DNA of 64,000 bases. It comes from JADFNB01 sp036397455. GTDB taxonomy: Bacteria > Gemmatimonadota > Gemmatimonadetes > Gemmatimonadales > GWC2-71-9. The stretch lies in contig DASWIX010000042.1 in the NCBI GenBank assembly GCA_036397455.1, positions 124,001 through 188,000 of the forward strand. Reading direction: 5' to 3'. Under the pieces are notes generated by a model that saw nothing but the letters and a program-made list of their open reading frames with translations, searched no databases and was not told where the DNA came from. Both the position numbers and the translations under genes were made by a program. Positions 61,659 to 64,000 of this stretch are shown one piece after another (the first letter of the stretch is position 1; each line of letters begins with the position of its first letter).

Positions 61659-63562
61659 GCCGCCTCGCCGGCCGCCGCCCGCATACGCATGCGCTGGCCG
61701 GCAGTCACCATGTCGCGCGCAACGACGTCGCGCACGATACGCGCCACGAAACCGTAGCCGCGCGGTTCCCATACGACCCAGCGTCGCCATTCCAATTCGT
61801 CGAGCGCGTGGTTCAGCCGCTCACCGGTGAACCCGCTGGCCGCCGCCACGCGTTCCGGTGAAATGCGTTCGCCGAGGACGGACAGCGCCACGAGCACCTG
61901 CTGCGCGTCTTGCGAAAGCCGCCGGAACCCGACGCGAATCGCGGCGACGATTCCGTCCGGGAGATCGGAGGGCAACGTGTGATCCAGCGTCCTGAACGGC
62001 GCGGGCCACGCGGCAGGTTGGTCGTGCACCTCGAGCCCCAGCGCGATGGCATGGAGCAGCTCGACTGCCAGCAACGGAAGCCCGGCCGAGTCCACCGCGA
62101 CCCGCCGCACGACCCGCTCGAGCGCGGGGGCGTCGAACTCCGGCAACGCCCATTGGGCGAGAACGCGTAGCGTCGCGTCGGTCATCGGCGTGAGCGTGAC
62201 GGCCGCGCCCGGGATGTCGCGTCCAATCCGCGCGCGCAATTCGTCCAGGAGCGGACTGGGTGTTTCCGGCGTGGTGGCGAGCAGGACGCATACCGGTTTC
62301 GCGGCCGCGTCGCGCAACACCGCGTCGAACACCGCCGCCGATTCCCCATCCAACCATTGTGCGTCGTCCACCGCAAGCAGCACCGGCTGATCCTCCGCGA
62401 CTCCCGCGATCATCTCGCGCGCCGCCACCCCAAGCGGCGCCGGTGTCGCGCGGGCCGCGCGCGGGAACCGATCGGCCCACTCCGGGAGACGGGTGGCAAA
62501 TGCCGCCAACGCCCCGACGGGCGCCCCCGCCAGCCCCGGCGCCTCCAGCAGCCCCCCGCGCGCAAGCCCGAGGACCGCCGCCCACGGGTCGTTGGCGTCG
62601 GCGAGGACCGCGCGAACCACGGAGACCGCCGCGCCGTCCAGATGGGCCCGGGCCACCGTCTCCTCCATCAATCGCGTTTTCCCCAGTCCGGGATCCCCTT
62701 CGATCACGATCAACCCCGCCCCTCCCCCCGCCGCGGCGCGGCGCCAGGCGTCGAGGACCTCAGCCAACTCCCGTTCCCGTCCGGCAAATGGTGCCCGCCG
62801 GGTGGCCCCTCCGGCTTCCTCGGGCGCCGCATTTGCCGGCGCGGCGGGGATCTTTCCGGCACGGATGCGGGCGACCAGCGCTTGCGACTCGCTGCTCGGC
62901 ATCGCGCCGGGAATCTCTTGCAGCGCCTCGTGGAACGACGCGAACGCTCGCAGCGCTCCTGCCTGGTCACCCCCCAGTGTGTGCGCGCGTAGCGCCAGTC
63001 GGACCGCGGGTTCCGAAACCGGATCCATCATCGTGGCGCGGCCGGCGCACGTCGCAGCCCCGTGCACGTGACCGGAACGGAGCAGTGCCTCGCCCGCGCG
63101 GACCAGCGCGTCGACACACCGCCCGCGCCACAGCGACCGTTCGCCTGCCATCCAGTCCTCGAACGCTGACGAATCGGGCACCGCGAAGCCCTCCAGAAAC
63201 TCTCCGCCAATCAACGCGACGGCACCCGCCCAATTCTGCGATGCCATGCATTCCGCGAGATCGTCCACGTCGAGCCGCACCGCCCCCTCAACGAGTCGCA
63301 CCTGGTCGGAGGCCGTTTCGACCGCGTGATCGCCGAGCGCCCGGCGGAGTACGCGAATGGATTCCCGCAGGGAATGGCGCGCGGGCGTCTCCTGTTTTTC
63401 CGGCCACAGGAGGCCGACGAGATGGTCGCGCGTGCGCGCGTGGCGCGGTGAGCGCGCAAGGTACACGAGCAACGCCAGATTCTTCCGCCACGAGAGTTCC
63501 GCCGGCAGCTCACCGCCATCCACGGACACCGCAACCGGACCGAGCGTTTGGCAGCGGATCAC
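61655..63562 (-). CDS. BTAD/AAA transcriptional regulator (SARP-like)
   Basis: 635-aa regulator. Residues 1-95 form a winged-helix DNA-binding domain (WRKNLALLVYLARSPRHARTRDHLVGLLWP); residues about 100-225 a BTAD TPR-type domain; residues about 260-520 an AAA/STAND ATPase with Walker A GDPGLGKTR at 289-297 and Walker B LLAVDDAQWLDG. It ends soon after the ATPase-linked helical region, so the C-terminal TPR tail of typical AfsR-like proteins is absent. GTG start overlaps the stop of the upstream gene. Convergent with kynU; target genes unknown. Confidence 0.88.
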   Translation of the reverse strand: MIRCQTLGPVAVSVDGGELPAELSWRKNLALLVYLARSPRHARTRDHLVGLLWPEKQETPARHSLRESIRVLRRALGDHAVETASDQVRLVEGAVRLDVDDLAECMASQNWAGAVALIGGEFLEGFAVPDSSAFEDWMAGERSLWRGRCVDALVRAGEALLRSGHVHGAATCAGRATMMDPVSEPAVRLALRAHTLGGDQAGALRAFASFHEALQEIPGAMPSSESQALVARIRAGKIPAAPANAAPEEAGGATRRAPFAGRERELAEVLDAWRRAAAGGGAGLIVIEGDPGLGKTRLMEETVARAHLDGAAVSVVRAVLADANDPWAAVLGLARGGLLEAPGLAGAPVGALAAFATRLPEWADRFPRAARATPAPLGVAAREMIAGVAEDQPVLLAVDDAQWLDGESAAVFDAVLRDAAAKPVCVLLATTPETPSPLLDELRARIGRDIPGAAVTLTPMTDATLRVLAQWALPEFDAPALERVVRRVAVDSAGLPLLAVELLHAIALGLEVHDQPAAWPAPFRTLDHTLPSDLPDGIVAAIRVGFRRLSQDAQQVLVALSVLGERISPERVAAASGFTGERLNHALDELEWRRWVVWEPRGYGFVARIVRDVVARDMVTAGQRMRMRAAAGEAA

Positions 63563-64000
63563 GGCGACCCGTCCCGTGCGCGACAGCGGCGGAGCGCGTC
63601 ACGCATCTCGCGGAGCAACGGGTCGAACTCCGCGTCGGCCGATTCCCACCGCGCAACCGCGTCGGGCAGGACGCGACACGCCGTCGCCCGGTCACCGCGG
63701 CGCGACGCGTCAACGCCCCGCAGGTATCGACCAAACGTCTCGAATGCCCAGTCGATTTCGGCGGGCTGGGCGGGACCCTGGAGCCAGCGTTCGAAGTCCG
63801 CGTTCTCATACCACCGCCACTCCGCATCCGCGTACGCGTCTCCGGCCGCCGCTTTCCACTGACCGCGTTTCAAATGGGTGAGGGCGCGGACAAACGGCTC
63901 CCCTCCCCGACCGCCCACGTCGAACGCAACCACGCGATCCGTCTCGCGGATCGCGGTTCGCACGTCGCCGACCGCTTCCGCCGCAAGCGCCTTCAAGAGC
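63559..64000 (-). CDS. helical TPR-like protein, partial (5' end outside window)
   Basis: At least 146 codons visible; the frame continues past the right edge, so the real start may lie outside, although ATG 63996 is possible. The sequence is helical with TPR-like spacing (FVRALTHLKRGQWKAAAGDAYADAEW, YLRGVDASRRGDRATACRVL). The stop overlaps the GTG of the BTAD regulator (GTGA), so the two are translationally coupled, and this may be the TPR part of a split sensor system. Confidence 0.6.
   Translation of the reverse strand, partial: LLKALAAEAVGDVRTAIRETDRVVAFDVGGRGGEPFVRALTHLKRGQWKAAAGDAYADAEWRWYENADFERWLQGPAQPAEIDWAFETFGRYLRGVDASRRGDRATACRVLPDAVARWESADAEFDPLLREMRDALRRCRARDGSP

Noticed and set aside
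1..64000. tRNA or rRNA genes
   Set aside because: No cloverleaf with a convincing T-loop/anticodon arrangement and no rRNA-like stretch was recognised by eye; a tRNA scan would be decisive.

Overview
This is one contiguous 64 kb stretch of high-GC DNA from a Gram-negative bacterium. Outer-membrane factors, RND pumps, many secreted lipoproteins and an outer-membrane channel-like protein show a diderm envelope. The mix of Big-2/TolB-like propeller proteins, 6-bladed propeller lipoproteins, slipin, an EF-G-II-type GTPase, ba3 oxidase and BTAD-type regulators resembles Gemmatimonadota or a related high-GC lineage. That placement is an inference from gene style, with no marker gene behind it. Genes are tightly packed, and many neighbours overlap by 4 nt (ATGA or GTGA). 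No tRNA, rRNA, CRISPR array, phage or transposase was seen.

Layout. 1-7.8 kb (minus strand): a tripartite efflux operon (adaptor, TolC-like channel, two tandem RND pumps, the second cut by the window edge). 8-14.1 kb (minus): a propeller lipoprotein, a small secreted protein, a gene-poor 1.3 kb gap filled with a chain of palindromes, a zinc-type dehydrogenase and a Big-2/PD40 secreted protein. 14.3-17.1 kb (plus): a histone-H1-like AAKKKP-repeat protein, a degenerate amidohydrolase and an alpha-toroid protein. 17.1-26.4 kb: a NicO-type metal transporter, then selD (a UGA-containing selenoprotein gene) in an overlapping operon with an RNase H, dCMP deaminase and zinc-ribbon protein, followed by a decarboxylating dehydrogenase, thiolase, slipin and 3-hydroxyacyl-CoA dehydrogenase. 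26.4-31.3 kb: lipoproteins, squalene/phytoene synthase, FAD oxidase, thyA and folA. 31.3-41.2 kb: EF-G-like GTPase, ABC exporter, NDH-2, dienoyl-CoA reductase, prolyl oligopeptidase and a beta-CASP nuclease.

41.2-50.2 kb is a stress/respiration island: two UspA proteins, a CBS-pair protein, a ba3-type cytochrome oxidase including its 46-residue subunit IIa, a GAF histidine kinase, an OmpR-type regulator with its membrane kinase, a DUF2892 protein and a cytochrome c. Five of its promoter regions carry direct repeats with an 11 bp period (core TTCAC), which are candidate operators for the local response regulator.

50.2-61.7 kb holds a tryptophan catabolic cluster. Tryptophan 2,3-dioxygenase and kynureninase lead to anthranilate. 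A CoA ligase and a fused monooxygenase/OYE-type reductase then lead through 2-aminobenzoyl-CoA to a non-aromatic CoA ester, handled by SDR, RidA-like, crotonase and acyl-CoA dehydrogenase proteins. No classical formylkynurenine formamidase is present; a creatininase-family hydrolase in the cluster is the best candidate. The right edge carries a BTAD/AAA regulator and the end of an upstream partner gene.
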